DNA from: Oligoflexia bacterium
GTDB lineage: Bacteria > Bdellovibrionota > Bacteriovoracia > Bacteriovoracales > Bacteriovoracaceae
NCBI GenBank assembly: GCA_015232355.1
Contig: JADFZW010000020.1
Span: forward strand, 39,694 to 103,693
Direction: 5' to 3'
DNA length: 64,000 nucleotides
Program-made: the position numbers and the translations under genes
In this document: positions 9,570 through 19,353 of the stretch, one piece after another
Layout of the letters: every line of letters starts with the position of its first letter
Numbering within the stretch: position 1 is the stretch's first letter
Notes under the pieces: model-generated
Told to the model about the DNA's origin: nothing
Database searches by the model: none
What the model saw: only the letters and a program-made list of their open reading frames with translations

Positions 9570-10469
9570 ATGGCCAATAATAATATTATTAGCAGTAACA
9601 ATACTAATCTTACAGAAAATACCAATATCGCCTTATATTGTGATTTTGAAAATATTGCCTTAGGCGTCCGCGATGCAAAATACAAAACCTTCGACATTAC
9701 CAAAGTTCTCGAACGTATTCTATTAAAAGGCAGTATCGTTGTTAAAAAAGCATATTGCGATTGGGATCGTTACAAAGAATTTAAAAATATCATGCATGAA
9801 GCTGCCTTTGAGTTAATCGAAATTCCTCACATGAGACAATCTGGTAAAAACTCCGCTGATATTCGAATGGTGGTAGATGCTCTCGATCTTTGTTATACCA
9901 AATCTCACGTTGATACCTTTGTTATTATCAGTGGTGATTCTGACTTTTCTCCTCTAGTATCCAAACTCAGAGAAAATAATAAGGTTGTAATAGGTATTGG
10001 GGTTAAAGATTCAACATCAAACCTATTACGTGGCAATTGCGATGAATTTATCTTTTATGATGATCTCGTTAGAGAACAAAAAATAAAAAGGAAAGCAGTT
10101 CCTGTTAGTAAAAAATCCTCCACTAGCACCAGTACCAAAGATACAACTGCACACGCAAAACGCCAAGAGGCGCTTGATCTCATCGTAGAAACTCTACAAG
10201 GACTTGTAGAAGAAAGAGGTGATGAAGATAAAATATGGGGTTCATTGGTAAAACAAACCATGAAACGCCGTCATCCTGGATTTAATGAAGCTTCTTATGG
10301 TTATCGTTCTTTTAGAGCGCTTGTTGAAGATGCTCAAAAGCTAGGACTACTTATAATGAATCGAGAAGAAAAAACTGGCCAATACACCATTCGTTTAATA
10401 GCAGATTCCGAATCTGATACCACAGCTACCGATGCTACCGATGATAATGATGAAACTACAACAGAATAA
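9570..10469 (+). CDS. NYN-domain (LabA/DUF88-like) putative RNase with C-terminal LOTUS/OST-HTH domain
   Basis: The NYN (PIN-like) nuclease fold covers about residues 10-160. Its acidic metal-binding positions are visible in YCDFEN, SADIRMVVDAL and ISGDSDF. A low-complexity Ser/Thr/Lys linker leads to an OST-HTH/LOTUS domain (about 195-275; LIVETLQGLVEE, SFRALVEDAQKLGLL), a fold known to bind RNA. The family is predicted to cut or process RNA; no target is known here. I chose the ATG at 9570 because AAGGAAAG sits about 6 bases upstream. The TTG at 9522 would add 16 residues without a ribosome binding site. The tail is Asp/Thr rich. The gene lies 109 bp after the kinase. Confidence 0.85.
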   Translation: MANNNIISSNNTNLTENTNIALYCDFENIALGVRDAKYKTFDITKVLERILLKGSIVVKKAYCDWDRYKEFKNIMHEAAFELIEIPHMRQSGKNSADIRMVVDALDLCYTKSHVDTFVIISGDSDFSPLVSKLRENNKVVIGIGVKDSTSNLLRGNCDEFIFYDDLVREQKIKRKAVPVSKKSSTSTSTKDTTAHAKRQEALDLIVETLQGLVEERGDEDKIWGSLVKQTMKRRHPGFNEASYGYRSFRALVEDAQKLGLLIMNREEKTGQYTIRLIADSESDTTATDATDDNDETTTE

Positions 10470-10610
10470 TAATTAGTAACTAAACTCTTCCACAAATTAA
10501 GTACAATCTATGCTCCTAAAATTTCATCTTGGCGTTTATGAAAGAGTATTGTATTCTATAAATATGTATATATATAAATATATCTATTTACTTAAGGAAA
10601 AATAAATTTC

Positions 10611-10979
10611 ATGAGCATTAGATGGATTGAATATAAAGGTAGCAAAATTTTATTCACAGATTATAGCGGCTCAAATAGCGTAGAGGATTCTCTTAAAATT
10701 TTAGATGAGGACATTGCTACAGTAAAGGCATCTCTAGGAAATATTTTATCTCTTGTTAATTACGACAACATGACTCCCTCACTTCCCTATGTTACAAAAG
10801 TTAAGGAGTATGGAAAAGAGATACGTGCATATAAAGTTAAAAAAACAGCATTGTATGGAATCACTAGTGCTAAAGCAGTTTTTGTTAAAGGGTATTTACT
10901 CTTTACTGGTGAAAAAAATTTAGAAGTATTTGAGACAGAACTAGAAGCAAAGGAATGGTTAATAAAAAACGATGATTAA
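10611..10979 (+). CDS. SpoIIAA-like (STAS/SEC14-fold) small protein
   Basis: This is a 122-residue soluble protein. The C-terminal pattern (KKTALYGI, then an AVFVKGYLLFTG stretch, then VFETELEAKEWL) matches what I recall of the SpoIIAA-like family, whose members end in a similar FDTxEEAxxWL motif. Family members have a STAS-like fold and mostly unknown function. ATG start with an AAGGA motif upstream. It is monocistronic by spacing, with 141 bp before and 126 bp after. Function here is unknown. Confidence 0.6.
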   Translation: MSIRWIEYKGSKILFTDYSGSNSVEDSLKILDEDIATVKASLGNILSLVNYDNMTPSLPYVTKVKEYGKEIRAYKVKKTALYGITSAKAVFVKGYLLFTGEKNLEVFETELEAKEWLIKNDD

Positions 10980-11105
10980 TAATAATCGAAGTAATAATAT
11001 ATAAACATGGAATTTTATTAGTGACGTATTATTGGCTTCTGTGGTATGGTTACCTTTTTTACTCTTAAAAATTGCACTTTAAAATTAAAAACGTGGTAGT
11101 CCAGA

Positions 11106-12341
11106 ATGCTTTTTAAAAAAAATATCCTTATCATTTTTAATTCTGATTTATGCGAACATGAACAAGAATACGCCCCAACTCTCACTCTTAAACACAATTT
11201 TAATTATAATCACAATCACGAACACGAACAAACTGCTATAGGATTAGAATTAGATGAGATTATCCAAGAAGAACAAATAAGAGGAGGAATTTCGGAAGTT
11301 GCCTATAAAATAGGGAATATTTTAAAAAATACCTCTAAATCGAAGGTAATCTATCTTGAAATTAGTAGTGCCCACCAACTTAAAGTCTATTTAGACTACA
11401 ATAAAAAATTTGATCTAATTGTAAATCTCTGTGAGCCAATATTTTCTGACTTTGAACATGAAAGTGCAGTGGCCGCTATCCTTGAAGAAAGCAATATCCC
11501 TTACACTGGTAATCCCGCACATGTGCTAAAGCTGACAGCTAATAAAAATCATTTTAACACTCTTTTAAAGAAAAATGGGTTTCCTGCAGTTGAATCATAC
11601 TTATTTTCCAAACCAGCTGACTTGGAAAAATGGTTAAAACAAAATCATAGTATTGATGAATACCCATTTATTGTAAAACTTAATTCTGAGGACGCTTCAC
11701 TTGGTATTAGTGGTAGTTCTGTTGTATATAATGAAAAAACTTTAACTGCTAAAGTGCTCTCAAATCTAAAAAAATATGACCAAGATGTACTGGTTCAACG
11801 ATATATTGATGGCCGAGAAATACATGTTGCATATTATGGACATAACCCAGTATCTATCTTAGGTATTTCCGAACTTGATTTTTCTGAACTTCCCAAAAAC
11901 CATCCCCGTATTTATACTTACTCTGCTAAATGGGATAGTAGCTCTGATGATTATAAAAAAATATACATCTGTGAATCCAAAATGGAAGATGATGTTCAAT
12001 ATAAGATGAAAGATTTGGCCATAAAAATAATAAAATTTTTTGATTTTAAAGGTTATGGACGAATGGATTTTAGGTTATCAACAGATGGTATACCTTACTT
12101 AATCGATGCCAATCCAAACTGCAATATTTCAGATAATTCTTGTTTTGCCGTACTCGCAGAAAGAATAAACTTTAATTACGAAAATATAATTATTGATTTA
12201 TGCCAAAAAGTAATTGATGCTAAAATTAAAACTCAACAACAAAAACAACAACAGCAATCTAAAGCTAATGTTACTAATGTCACCAATGTAGCACAACTTC
12301 TCTTTCCAAATGCATCCAATACTGCCATAGCAACCAATTAA
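11106..12341 (+). CDS. ATP-grasp ligase, D-Ala-D-Ala ligase-like
   Basis: This 411-residue protein has ATP-grasp features: a central KLNSEDASLGIS glycine-rich loop, VLVQRYIDGREIHVAYYG, and the metal/ATP site YGRMDFR followed by LIDANPNCN (about residues 315-345). The N-terminal part resembles the D-Ala-D-Ala ligase pre-grasp region (NLCEPIFSDFEHE; IPYTGNPAHVLKLTANK). It is longer than a typical Ddl (about 300-360 residues) and has an insert of His/Glu/Asn repeats near residues 30-45 plus a Gln-rich tail, so the substrate may not be D-alanine. It should form a carboxylate-amine (peptide) bond using ATP in the cytosol. It ends 12 bases from the convergent HyfF gene, across a TTAA-rich repeat. 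Confidence 0.8.
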   Translation: MLFKKNILIIFNSDLCEHEQEYAPTLTLKHNFNYNHNHEHEQTAIGLELDEIIQEEQIRGGISEVAYKIGNILKNTSKSKVIYLEISSAHQLKVYLDYNKKFDLIVNLCEPIFSDFEHESAVAAILEESNIPYTGNPAHVLKLTANKNHFNTLLKKNGFPAVESYLFSKPADLEKWLKQNHSIDEYPFIVKLNSEDASLGISGSSVVYNEKTLTAKVLSNLKKYDQDVLVQRYIDGREIHVAYYGHNPVSILGISELDFSELPKNHPRIYTYSAKWDSSSDDYKKIYICESKMEDDVQYKMKDLAIKIIKFFDFKGYGRMDFRLSTDGIPYLIDANPNCNISDNSCFAVLAERINFNYENIIIDLCQKVIDAKIKTQQQKQQQQSKANVTNVTNVAQLLFPNASNTAIATN

Positions 12342-12353
12342 TTAATTAATTAA

Positions 12354-13931
12354 TCAATTAATCAACCTACTGGCCATCTGGATAATATTAAATATTGGTT
12401 GTGGCATCCAAAGTCCGATTAATAAGAGTATAGATATTAGAATAATTATCAAAAATTTTTCTTTAGTTGAAGTTTTTATGCTCGTAATATTGGCAATGTC
12501 TCTACTACCGACGTTTGTACTATCATCAGTAGTACTATAGGTACTATAACTCATACTTAATAGATGTTTTAAAATAGCAACAAAGATTATTATACTGGCC
12601 ACAGCAAAAACAAAGAGTGAAATCCAATGATTCTCTGTTATTGCAATCATTACCAGCTTATACTCACTAATAAAAATAGCAAATGGTGCAACACCAATCA
12701 AAGTTAGTAAACTGATTATAAGAGCACTTCCCCAGTAGGGCGAAATCTTCATTACTGATTTTATATCTGAGATCTCTTGAGTGTTGAAAATCTTTCCAAT
12801 CATCCCTGAAGCATAAAATGCAAAGATCTTACTTAGAGAATGATTTAAGGTATGTAGTAAAGCTACGAAAGATCCAGCTGGGCCAAGTCCTAACCCGAGA
12901 GAGATAATTCCTATATGTTCCACACTACAATATGCCAAAAGTCGCTTTAGATTTTTTTGATGTACAATAAAAACAGTCGAGATTAGTAGAGACATTATTC
13001 CCATTATTGTTAAAACACTATCAACGAAGGGAGCATTTGCAGAGGTGGCAGCAGAGGCAATGGGGATATATCTTAAAATCACATAGACTGCTAGATTAAG
13101 CATGAATCCGGAAAATATTGCAGATATTGGTGCTGGTGCCTCTCCATGAGCATCTGGTAACCATGTATGCATTGGCGCCAAACCCGCCTTTGTACCATAC
13201 CCAACAACCACAAAAATAAAAGCAATTTTTACTAACAATGGGTTCAAAGATGAGCTATGTATTTTAAGAGTAGTCCACAACCAGATATTCATATTGTCAA
13301 CCGGATTAGATGGAACTACAACTGAGTAAGCAAAAAGGATTGTTCCTATTAAAGCAATCGACAGACCGATTGAACAAATAATAATATACTTCCACATCGC
13401 CTCCACAGAATTTTTATGTTTATTAGTGCAAATTAAAAAAGTTGTACTTAATGTAGTTGCCTCGAGAGCAAACCATATTAACATAATATGATTTGATAGT
13501 AGTACCAATGACATCGATGCCATAGTTAGATTCCAGAGTCCTGTAAATCTTGCGAAGTTGATCTTTTCCTCGTTTTGTTTCTCTTTTTGTTTCCCATTAT
13601 GTGTTTTACTTTTCACTTCATCCATAAAGTAAACCTGAGAATATAAAGAGGAGCTTACAAACACCACCACCATTAACAATATATGAAATACAGAAAGATG
13701 GTCTACCATCAAAAAATTATTCATCCCCAATATTTGAGCAGACGAAGTTTGATTAAAATCAAAATATAAAAGATATGCAATTGATAGTAATGGTATGGAA
13801 TTAATGACTGTACTTACAAATTGAATTCGAAGAGACAGAAGCGGTGAAAAATTCTTTAGAATAAGAAATGAAAATATCCCAGTAAATAATGGTAGCAAAA
13901 ATGCTGTTACTAACAAAGTATCAACAAACAT
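12354..13931 (-). CDS. hyfF: Hydrogenase-4 subunit F-like proton-translocating membrane subunit
   Basis: This 525-residue, highly hydrophobic antiporter-like subunit belongs to the NuoL/M/N, HyfF family. The signature region WLPDAHGEAPAPISAIFSG contains the conserved helix expected in proton-pumping subunits, and HTLNHSLSKIFAF carries another conserved His/Lys motif. ATG at 13931 is preceded by GAGGAG on the minus strand. It is transcribed away from the rest of the complex (hyfB onward) from a shared 117-bp divergent region, so its level could be set separately. Its partner proteins are HyfB, C and E. It acts in the inner membrane and presumably moves H+ or Na+ when the peripheral arm transfers electrons. 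Confidence 0.9.
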   Translation of the reverse strand: MFVDTLLVTAFLLPLFTGIFSFLILKNFSPLLSLRIQFVSTVINSIPLLSIAYLLYFDFNQTSSAQILGMNNFLMVDHLSVFHILLMVVVFVSSSLYSQVYFMDEVKSKTHNGKQKEKQNEEKINFARFTGLWNLTMASMSLVLLSNHIMLIWFALEATTLSTTFLICTNKHKNSVEAMWKYIIICSIGLSIALIGTILFAYSVVVPSNPVDNMNIWLWTTLKIHSSSLNPLLVKIAFIFVVVGYGTKAGLAPMHTWLPDAHGEAPAPISAIFSGFMLNLAVYVILRYIPIASAATSANAPFVDSVLTIMGIMSLLISTVFIVHQKNLKRLLAYCSVEHIGIISLGLGLGPAGSFVALLHTLNHSLSKIFAFYASGMIGKIFNTQEISDIKSVMKISPYWGSALIISLLTLIGVAPFAIFISEYKLVMIAITENHWISLFVFAVASIIIFVAILKHLLSMSYSTYSTTDDSTNVGSRDIANITSIKTSTKEKFLIIILISILLLIGLWMPQPIFNIIQMASRLIN

Positions 13932-14048
13932 ATACTCCTCTTGATATTGAACTTAAATTTAATGTTTAAAACTAATTCTTGATTTCTTAATAGAACAGGA
14001 ATAATTTCGAACTGATCCATATTAAACTATTTTCATCTGGAGTAAACA

Positions 14049-16124
14049 ATGTTTTTTTTGCTTTTTTCTTTGCTATTACTACTCCTAAATGCTCTAGTAT
14101 CTAAATTTTTTGCTAACCGCTTTCAATTTATCACTCCATTTACTATATGCACTTCCACTCTATCCTTTGTTATAACTCTACTCTTCTCTTTAACTTCTTT
14201 ACTCTCTCCTGATATGAACAACAGTATGGACAAAAACATCTTTGCTATTCCATGGACTATTTTGGGTGATTCACTTAATCATCCATTACTGGAAATAAAT
14301 AACATCGCTCTTTTTTTTCTAATACCAATAAGCATTCTATCAATATTGGTCACTATATACGCATATAAATATTTTCTTAATAAAAAAGGAATGGCCTCCT
14401 TTTGGTGTGCATACTATCTGCTTCTTGCTAGCATGATAGCTGTTGTATTAAGCAAATCCAATTTATTCTTTTTAATCTGTTGGGAGATAATGGGGCTTTC
14501 ATCTTTCTTTTTAGTACTTCACGAGAGTGAAAAACAAGAGACTAGAAGAGCAGCTTGGATATATTTATCGCTTACTCATTTTGGAACATTTGCTATTATT
14601 CTTTTTTTTATTTGCTCTTCAACTCAAAAGTTGGCACCTCTCTCTCCAACAACTTATAGCGTGTGTTTGTTCCTAGCACTTATTGGTTTTGGAAGCAAAT
14701 CAGGTATTGTTCCAGTACACATCTGGTTACCTAAAGCACATGCACTTGCTCCTTCGCCAGTATCGGCACTGATGTCTGGATTGATGATTAAAGTTGGAGT
14801 CTATGGTTTTATTCGCGCACTAATGACAATGACAAGCATTCACACCATTAATTTAAATTTTGCTTTAGTCGTAGTTACTATTGGTATAATTTCAGGAATA
14901 GGTGGCATACTAATGACTCTCGCCCAACATGATATTAAAAGATTGTTAGCATATTGTAGTGTAGAAAATATCGGCATCATATATATTGGAATTGGTTTAG
15001 GACTCATTGGACTCTCCACTAACAATTTAATCTTAGCAACTCTAGGATTTGCTGGTGGATTACTACATGTATTTAATCATGCACTCTTTAAATGTCTACT
15101 CTTCTTAAGTGCTGGTACTGTTATCTCTGTTACCAAGACTCAAAAAATGGATAAGCTGGGAGGACTTTTAAAATTAATGCCAGTAACTGCATTTTGTTTT
15201 TTTATAGGTGCAATCTCTATTTCAGGTATTCCACCATTCAATGGCTTCATCAGTGAATTTTTAATCTATCTGGCATTCTTTAAAACTACTGCCACAAACC
15301 CTTCGATTATAAAAATAGAGTTAATTTTTATCGTCGCCGCTATTTTAGCTTTAGCAGTAATTGGCGGATTAGCACTCTTTTGTTTTGCTAAAATATTCTC
15401 AATAGTATTTCTTGGAAATATGCGCTCTCCGGAACTTGCATTGAAATTGGGCCATCAAATTAATCAAAACAATCAAAGTTTAGATGGAGGAAAATTAATA
15501 ATTATACCTCAACTTATAATCTGTTCTCTTTGTACATTGATTGGATTTTTTCCTTCAGTAACTCTTCCATTGCTCATTAATCCTGTAAAATCTCTTGTTT
15601 TATTATCTTCTATCTCTTCAATCTCTGTAATCACCCAAATAGAGCAAGAATTTTCCTCTCTACAATCTATTTTTTCTACAATAAGTTTTACATTCTTACT
15701 CTTTGGATTTTTACTTATCTCTTTCTTTTTGCTTAGAAAAATAAAAATCAAATTAGAAACAACAAAAGAAAAGAGCAAAATCCCCATTGTTCCCACCTGG
15801 GATTGCGGTTATCATGCTCCTACTACTAAAATGCAATATAGTGCCTCCTCTTTCGCAGCAACTTTACTTAATTTTTTTAGTCACTTCATACATACTAAAA
15901 AAGATCTTTCAATCCACTTTAACAAATATTTTTGGGAGGATGCTAAATTCCATTCAAATAATCTTGATATAATCACTGAGTTCTTTTATCGCTCCTTCTA
16001 TCATAAAATCTTAAATTTTCTCTCTCACTTTACAAGAATACAAAATGGTAAAATCCATTTTTATCTTTTATATATTGTCATCTTCCTCATATTAATGCTG
16101 ATCTGGTGTCTATTGGGAGCATAG
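14049..16124 (+). CDS. hyfB: Hydrogenase-4 subunit B-like membrane antiporter subunit
   Basis: This 691-residue polytopic membrane protein is of the HyfB/NuoL type. The family signature WLPKAHALAPSPVSALMSG (about residues 226-244) and HDIKRLLAYCSVENIG are clear. The length matches HyfB (about 670). The C-terminal region (about 550-690) adds further hydrophobic segments and a TWDCGY motif common in this family. The start at 14049 has GGAG seven bases upstream. It is the first gene of the plus-strand hyf-like operon, with 9 bases to the next gene. It forms the distal ion-pumping arm together with HyfF. Confidence 0.92.
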   Translation: MFFLLFSLLLLLLNALVSKFFANRFQFITPFTICTSTLSFVITLLFSLTSLLSPDMNNSMDKNIFAIPWTILGDSLNHPLLEINNIALFFLIPISILSILVTIYAYKYFLNKKGMASFWCAYYLLLASMIAVVLSKSNLFFLICWEIMGLSSFFLVLHESEKQETRRAAWIYLSLTHFGTFAIILFFICSSTQKLAPLSPTTYSVCLFLALIGFGSKSGIVPVHIWLPKAHALAPSPVSALMSGLMIKVGVYGFIRALMTMTSIHTINLNFALVVVTIGIISGIGGILMTLAQHDIKRLLAYCSVENIGIIYIGIGLGLIGLSTNNLILATLGFAGGLLHVFNHALFKCLLFLSAGTVISVTKTQKMDKLGGLLKLMPVTAFCFFIGAISISGIPPFNGFISEFLIYLAFFKTTATNPSIIKIELIFIVAAILALAVIGGLALFCFAKIFSIVFLGNMRSPELALKLGHQINQNNQSLDGGKLIIIPQLIICSLCTLIGFFPSVTLPLLINPVKSLVLLSSISSISVITQIEQEFSSLQSIFSTISFTFLLFGFLLISFFLLRKIKIKLETTKEKSKIPIVPTWDCGYHAPTTKMQYSASSFAATLLNFFSHFIHTKKDLSIHFNKYFWEDAKFHSNNLDIITEFFYRSFYHKILNFLSHFTRIQNGKIHFYLLYIVIFLILMLIWCLLGA

Positions 16125-16133
16125 TAAAACTAT

Positions 16134-17084
16134 ATGAACCATATAAACCATATGAATAAAACACTACCATTTATACAATTACTAATCCCTCTGCTGCTTG
16201 CGCCTCTACTTTACGGAATAATTAATCGTACCAAGGCAATCTTTGCAGGACGAGTTGGTTCTCCACTCTTACAAACATATTATGATCTATACAAACTATT
16301 ACATAAAAACTTCATCTATAGCGATAGCAGTACATGGATTATTCGCGCTGGTACGCTAGTCATCTTGGCGGCCACTATTATAAATTTACTACTTCTTCCT
16401 CTGGCAAATGTACAATCTGCTATCTCCTTTTCCGGAGACATTCTTCTCTTTGTATACATGTTCTCACTTGTAAGATTTATGATGATTCTCTCTGGGATGG
16501 ATGTAGGTTCCAGCTTCGAAGCGATGGGCTCGGCCCGCGAAGGTTACTTTGCAATGTTAGCAGAGCCAGCGATTTTGCTTGCACTGATCACTCTCTCTAC
16601 TTGTGGTGATCTACAATTAAATTCCTCCTTAAGTGTAAATACTTTACTTAGTGTACTTACCTTGAACCAATATTTCACTCTCAATCCTACACTCTTAATC
16701 TTAGTGCCAGCATTCTTTTTAATCCTCTTATTAGAGACTTCGCGAATACCTTTTGATGATCCCAACACTCATCTTGAATTAACCATGATTCATGAAGTGA
16801 TTATTCTTGATCATGCTGGTTTAGATTTAGCATTTATTACTTATGCTACCAGTTTAAAGTTATGGATTTTTTCTAGTATCATTGCCCATCTACTTATCCC
16901 TATCGATATTGTCGGCAATACTTTAATTAATATTTTAATTCACATTCTCGCAATATTTATTATCTGTATAATTATAGGTATCGTAGAATCAACTTGCGCA
17001 CGCTTACGTTTAATTCGAGTACAAAATTTAATTCTTGGAGCACTAGTATTAACCTTTATCTCCTTTATTACTTCTTGGATCTAA
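16134..17084 (+). CDS. hyfC: Hydrogenase-4 subunit C-like (NuoH-like) membrane anchor
   Basis: This 316-residue membrane protein is homologous to HycD/HyfC and NuoH. It carries the conserved GSPLLQTYYDLYKLL near the N terminus, an AMGSAREGYFAMLAEPA loop and ETSRIPFDDPNTHLELTMIHE. The last is the acidic loop that contacts the peripheral arm in complex I-type enzymes. Two ATGs (16134 and 16152) are possible starts; neither has a strong ribosome binding site, so translation may be coupled to hyfB. It joins the soluble redox module (HyfG, HyfI) to the pumping subunits. Confidence 0.92.
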   Translation: MNHINHMNKTLPFIQLLIPLLLAPLLYGIINRTKAIFAGRVGSPLLQTYYDLYKLLHKNFIYSDSSTWIIRAGTLVILAATIINLLLLPLANVQSAISFSGDILLFVYMFSLVRFMMILSGMDVGSSFEAMGSAREGYFAMLAEPAILLALITLSTCGDLQLNSSLSVNTLLSVLTLNQYFTLNPTLLILVPAFFLILLLETSRIPFDDPNTHLELTMIHEVIILDHAGLDLAFITYATSLKLWIFSSIIAHLLIPIDIVGNTLINILIHILAIFIICIIIGIVESTCARLRLIRVQNLILGALVLTFISFITSWI

Positions 17085-17087
17085 AAT

Positions 17088-17753
17088 ATGGATATCAATA
17101 AAATTCAAATCCTCTTGCTACTACTTTTTTTAATAGCAAATTTTCCTCTGATAGGAGTATCGCGCACACTTTTTCCTCTTAAACTATTTGTTTTTCAAGG
17201 ACTCTTATTAACAGCGAACACACTTTTAATCACCCTCCAAGAGGATTCTCATACTCCTCAGGATTCTATTCAAAAATTTATTTTGCCAACACTTATTCTT
17301 CTAGCAAAGGCCATAATTATTCCATATCTAATTAAAGTTACCATTGTGGCCACCAAAGCATATCGCGAAACCAGGCCAATTATCCCCTATGGTACTTCTA
17401 TAGTCTTGGCCATGCTTGGAACTTTGGTCTCCATATTTTTAGGATTCAAACTCAATTCTTTATCTCACCTATCCTCTCACACTATTTCAATATCATTGGC
17501 AGTTATTTTTATCGGATTAATCGCCATCATTGGAAGAAAAAATGCTGTCTTTCAAATAATGGGTTATATGGCGATGGAGAATGGGATTTTTCTACTCACT
17601 CTTCCTCTCTCACATACAAACCCACTTATTATAGATGTTCTAATCTTAGTTGATGTTTTGGTCGCAGTGACCGTTAGAAAAAATGCTGTCTATTGGATCA
17701 GTAAAGAGTTTAAAAGCATCGAAGTTGATAAATTGACTACATTAAAATGGTAG
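17088..17753 (+). CDS. hyfE: Hydrogenase-4 subunit E-like (NuoK/MrpC-like) membrane protein
   Basis: This 221-residue hydrophobic protein follows hyfC after only 3 bases. Its size and position match HyfE, which combines a NuoK/MrpC-like core with extra helices. Motifs include a VTIVATKAYRETRP loop and GYMAMENGIFLLTLPL, where the conserved membrane Glu expected in NuoK-like proton channels is visible. No clear Shine-Dalgarno is present, so translational coupling is likely. It forms part of the membrane arm. Confidence 0.88.
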   Translation: MDINKIQILLLLLFLIANFPLIGVSRTLFPLKLFVFQGLLLTANTLLITLQEDSHTPQDSIQKFILPTLILLAKAIIIPYLIKVTIVATKAYRETRPIIPYGTSIVLAMLGTLVSIFLGFKLNSLSHLSSHTISISLAVIFIGLIAIIGRKNAVFQIMGYMAMENGIFLLTLPLSHTNPLIIDVLILVDVLVAVTVRKNAVYWISKEFKSIEVDKLTTLKW

Positions 17754-17763
17754 GATTCAAATA

Positions 17764-19299
17764 ATGAATATAATGAATACAAAAATCGAAAAACTTTTTG
17801 ATTTAAAATCAATAAAAAATTTTTCTAGTAAAGAACAAGAAGATTATATTTCAACAATAGGGCAAGAGATTGAAAGTGGTAAACGGGTAGTAGCACATTT
17901 TGCTTGCGATTATAACAATTCAAAAAAAATATTTACAATCCTTTCCGATGACAAAAATTGTAAATTAAAAATATATTCGGCACAAATGACAGAAGATCAA
18001 AGTAGCTATCACTATCAATATCCCTCTCTCACTCCACTCTATCCACAAATGCATATGTTCGAAAGAGAGATCTATGAAGAATCTAAGATTAAACCAATTG
18101 GTCATCCAGCACTAAAACCTGTGCGCTCAAAATTAAATGATGATCATTTACATATTGAAGGTGATGAGATTCATGAAGTGGCAGTTGGTCCAGTTCATGC
18201 TGGAATTATAGAACCAGGTCACTTTCGTTTTCAATGTCATGGCGAAAAGGTTTTTCATCTGGCGATATCTTTAGGATATCAACATCGCGGTATCGAGCAA
18301 GAACTAATAAATGGTCCTCACTTACAAAACATTCATCAAATTGAATGTGTGGCCGGTGATACTACAATTGCTCACACATGGTGTTTTTGTGAAAATATTG
18401 AAAATTTATCTACTAACATTACTACTTCTACAACTACTTCTATTTATGGTAATTTAATTAGAGCTTTGATGCTTGAACTAGAACGTTTAGCAAATCATGT
18501 TGGGGATCTCGGCGCCCTTGCAAATGATGTTGGCTTTTTACCTACCTCCTCATTTTGTGGCCGTATTCGTGGTGATTATTTAAACTTAACTGCCTTCATT
18601 TGTGGCAATCGTTTTGGCCGTTCCATGCTTACACCCTACTCTCCATATGGAGTAAATTTTATTTTAGACAACCAACAAATTGATTATATCATAAAAAAAA
18701 TAAACGAAATTTATAGAGACACTCTAGGTGCCACAAATTTACTGTGGAATAATTCCACCGTACTCTCACGATTTGAAAATACGGGCATTGTAGATAACAT
18801 TAGTTGTAGCGATTTAGGCATCGTGGGTGTAGCAGCAAGAGCGTCCGGCGTACCTTTCGATAATAGAAAAAGTTATCAAAAAGATCATATTCCACACTAT
18901 CAACAAATTAAAATAGCAACAACTACTTCTTGTGATGTCTGGGCCCGTGCTTACATTAGAAAATTAGAGATCGATGAATCAATAAAGTTAATCAAATTAA
19001 TTTTAAATGATCTGAAAGAGTTAAATTTAAGTTCAAATTTAAGTTCAAATTCAAGTTCAATTTCCTCAATAACTCTAAAACCAAATCACCTGGCCATCTC
19101 TTTAATTGAAGGGTGGCGTGGAGAAGTTTGTCATGTGGCCATAACCAATGAAAGTGGTCGATTACAAAGATATAAAATAATAGATCCCTCTTTTCACAAT
19201 TGGATGGCGCTAGCAATTGCTTTAAGAGGTGAAGAGATCTCTGATTTCCCTCTATGTAATAAGAGCTTCAACCTCTCATACTGTGGTTTTGATCTTTAA
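17764..19299 (+). CDS. hyfG: Hydrogenase-4 large-subunit-like protein lacking NiFe ligands
   Basis: This 511-residue protein fuses an N-terminal NuoC-like (30 kDa) part to a NuoD/HyfG-like large subunit. The region GYQHRGIEQ at about residue 176 is diagnostic. In true group-4 NiFe hydrogenases the next block holds a CxxC pair (such as CGIC) four residues before the conserved His of an AH pair. Here the aligned residues 197-200 read A-G-D-T, followed by TIAH. The C-terminal second pair (DPCxxC) is also missing; the protein ends DFPLCNKSFNLSYCGFDL. So no NiFe centre can be bound in the usual way, as in NuoD and in the hydrogenase-related (Ehr) complexes. It probably forms a quinone- or other substrate-binding pocket. 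No hyp maturation genes are nearby, which is consistent. Confidence 0.88.
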   Translation: MNIMNTKIEKLFDLKSIKNFSSKEQEDYISTIGQEIESGKRVVAHFACDYNNSKKIFTILSDDKNCKLKIYSAQMTEDQSSYHYQYPSLTPLYPQMHMFEREIYEESKIKPIGHPALKPVRSKLNDDHLHIEGDEIHEVAVGPVHAGIIEPGHFRFQCHGEKVFHLAISLGYQHRGIEQELINGPHLQNIHQIECVAGDTTIAHTWCFCENIENLSTNITTSTTTSIYGNLIRALMLELERLANHVGDLGALANDVGFLPTSSFCGRIRGDYLNLTAFICGNRFGRSMLTPYSPYGVNFILDNQQIDYIIKKINEIYRDTLGATNLLWNNSTVLSRFENTGIVDNISCSDLGIVGVAARASGVPFDNRKSYQKDHIPHYQQIKIATTTSCDVWARAYIRKLEIDESIKLIKLILNDLKELNLSSNLSSNSSSISSITLKPNHLAISLIEGWRGEVCHVAITNESGRLQRYKIIDPSFHNWMALAIALRGEEISDFPLCNKSFNLSYCGFDL

Positions 19300-19310
19300 A
19301 TTAAATTTTA

Positions 19311-19340
19311 AATTAAATTAAATTAAATTAAATTAAATTA
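19311..19340 (+). repeat. Pentanucleotide tandem repeat (AATTA)6
   Basis: Six copies of AATTA directly precede the AAGGA ribosome binding site of the ferredoxin-HyfI gene, with similar degenerate units from 19297. Copy-number change would alter the distance between the two cistrons without touching coding sequence. Confidence 0.9.
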
Positions 19341-19353
19341 AGGAACCTAACAT

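Noticed and set aside
9461..9570. Extra small ORF after the histidine kinase
   Set aside because: The 37-codon continuation ends quickly and lacks a start and RBS; more likely a decayed tail of the kinase, noted as such.
11035..11075. Terminator-like hairpin GGTA-TGGT-TACC with T-run
   Set aside because: The stem is only 4 bp, and too weak to call a terminator.
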